The translations under genes were made by a program, and so were the position numbers. From contig CAJUKR010000002.1 in assembly GCA_910587025.1 (NCBI GenBank), positions 1 to 64,000 of the forward strand: 64,000 nt of DNA. Direction: 5' to 3'. This DNA comes from an uncultured Christensenellaceae bacterium (GTDB lineage: Bacteria; Bacillota; Clostridia; Christensenellales; Pumilibacteraceae). Shown here piece by piece: positions 63,225-64,000 of the stretch (its first letter is position 1; every line of letters begins with the position of its first letter). The notes beneath the pieces were generated by a model. It saw nothing but the letters and a program-made list of their open reading frames with translations. It was not told the DNA's origin and did no database searches.

Positions 63225-63426
63225 GCATTGGTTTGAAAAACATATCGTTTCCGACCGCTTTTCCATCCTTCGTAAATACCCGCCCGTCGTATAAGCGTTG
63301 TAATATAATGGATAAAACCCGTCACCTTCCGCGACGCAAAAAGTCAAGCCCGTTTTATGACGAAAAGCAATTCATTCCGCGCACTCGTATGTAACAAGAG
63401 CGCCGTGACGTTCATAAACTTAATGT

Positions 63427-63912
63427 ATGCGGATTTTACAATATGACAGAGCGAAGGCATACGAATACGCCAAAAAATGGGCGTTCGGAAGAAACCCCGC
63501 TTTCTATAATTTCGAAAAAATCGGCGGCGACTGCACGAACTACGCATCGCAATGTATTTACGCGGGCGCGGGCATTATGAATTATACTCCCGTCACGGGA
63601 TGGTTCTACAAGTCCGCGAACGACAGGACTTCCTCCTGGACGGGAGTAATGTATTTATATGATTTCATTGTAGGCAATAACGGCACGGGTCCTTTCGCCG
63701 AAGAAGTACCGCTCGACAAGCTCGAAGTCGGAGATATAGTACAGCTCGGCAGATCGAACGGCGAATTTTATCATTCGCCCGTCGTAACAGGAATAAGCCG
63801 CGGAAATATTTTCGTGGCGGCTCACAGTTACGACGTTTTCAATAAACCGTTGGCTTCATATGATTTCGACCGCGTACGCGGCATACACATTCTCGGCGTA
63901 AGGACATATTGA
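63427..63912 (+). CDS. Amidase_6 (putative peptidase) domain protein
   Basis: The 161-residue protein is a complete Amidase_6 (PF12671) domain: AKAYEYAKKWAFGRNPAFYNF, then catalytic-type cysteine in GGDCTNYASQC and histidine in EFYHSPVV, with the closing YDVFNKPLASYDF. The domain is often found in secreted cell-wall hydrolases, but here no signal peptide is present. No SD precedes ATG 63427; a TAAACT at 63415-63420 would make the message leaderless. Confidence 0.88.
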   Translation: MRILQYDRAKAYEYAKKWAFGRNPAFYNFEKIGGDCTNYASQCIYAGAGIMNYTPVTGWFYKSANDRTSSWTGVMYLYDFIVGNNGTGPFAEEVPLDKLEVGDIVQLGRSNGEFYHSPVVTGISRGNIFVAAHSYDVFNKPLASYDFDRVRGIHILGVRTY

Positions 63913-63966
63913 CCGATCGCATCTTATACGTCGCAAATGCTTAAATAAAATCGCCGCGCTGCGGTC

Positions 63967-63996
63967 AAACGACCGATATGACTATCGGTCGTTTTT
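63967..63996 (+). terminator. Terminator near the window end
   Basis: AAACGACCGATA pairs with TATCGGTCGTTT around TGAC, then T5. Confidence 0.9.
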
Positions 63997-64000
63997 CGAT

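Noticed and set aside
1..64000. CRISPR arrays, insertion sequences with terminal repeats, rRNA genes
   Set aside because: Nothing with regular spaced repeats, transposase motifs or rRNA signatures was seen.

Overview
The window reads as a chromosomal segment of a Gram-positive anaerobe of the class Clostridia, probably gut-associated. The evidence is an rpsF-ssb-rpsR operon, a six-gene Rnf complex, the class III ribonucleotide reductase pair nrdD/nrdG with tandem NrdR boxes, AmaP, HxlR, LytTR and GHKL regulators, lipoproteins with Gram-positive lipoboxes, and strong sigma-A promoters. No species can be assigned from sequence alone.

Layout. 0-1.8 kb: three adjacent genes of a DUF11-repeat system, the last ending in a cysteine-rich tail; the split points fall at the same place inside the repeat. 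1.9-10 kb: cupin and HxlR pair, an OmpR-type two-component system, an AmaP-like protein, a lipid flippase-like protein with a GT8 glycosyltransferase, and a zinc-finger protein divergent from an S24 repressor with a shared operator. 10-14.6 kb: leuS, a HAD phosphatase and thioredoxin in one operon, then a low-molecular-weight phosphatase divergent from a cytidylate-kinase-like gene. 14.7-17.5 kb: a large BspA-like leucine-rich lipoprotein whose promoter spacer holds a G9 tract. 17.7-25.9 kb: nrdDG, a membrane protein with an L15-like tail, a small XRE regulator pair, rpsF-ssb-rpsR, and a zinc-ribbon proline-rich membrane protein. 26-28 kb: initiator tRNA, apbE and a NusG-II protein.

28-54.7 kb is a surface-glycan region: two SGNH/LRR proteins, three very large GH3 enzymes with permuted domain order and membrane anchors at both ends, a lipoprotein with InlB-type repeats and a CBM-like domain, and two GHKL/LytTR two-component systems. 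The Rnf operon (rnfCDGEAB, preceded by a Gx-family gene) lies inside it. One LytTR system appears to control both itself and the neighbouring GH3 gene through identical direct repeats.

54.9-58.6 kb: a helical protein of unknown function, an FtsX permease remnant, an AAA+ ATPase with an apparent ribbon-helix-helix front end, an HtrA-type lipoprotein protease, and tRNA-Met, tRNA-Glu and tRNA-Val genes. 58.7-63.2 kb looks like an accessory island behind the tRNAs: an AT-rich lipoprotein, a serine recombinase, a broken gene, a small mobile-element-type gene, and a two-gene operon joining a cytoplasmic LRR protein with two dsRNA-binding domains to a coiled-coil protein with a possible HicA-like C-terminus. 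That operon is the best candidate here for an undescribed system. The window ends with an Amidase_6 protein.

Several genes (at 2825, 13344, 22689, 26444 and perhaps 63427) have a -10 box within a few bases of the ATG and no ribosome-binding site, so leaderless translation seems to be used alongside ordinary Shine-Dalgarno starts.
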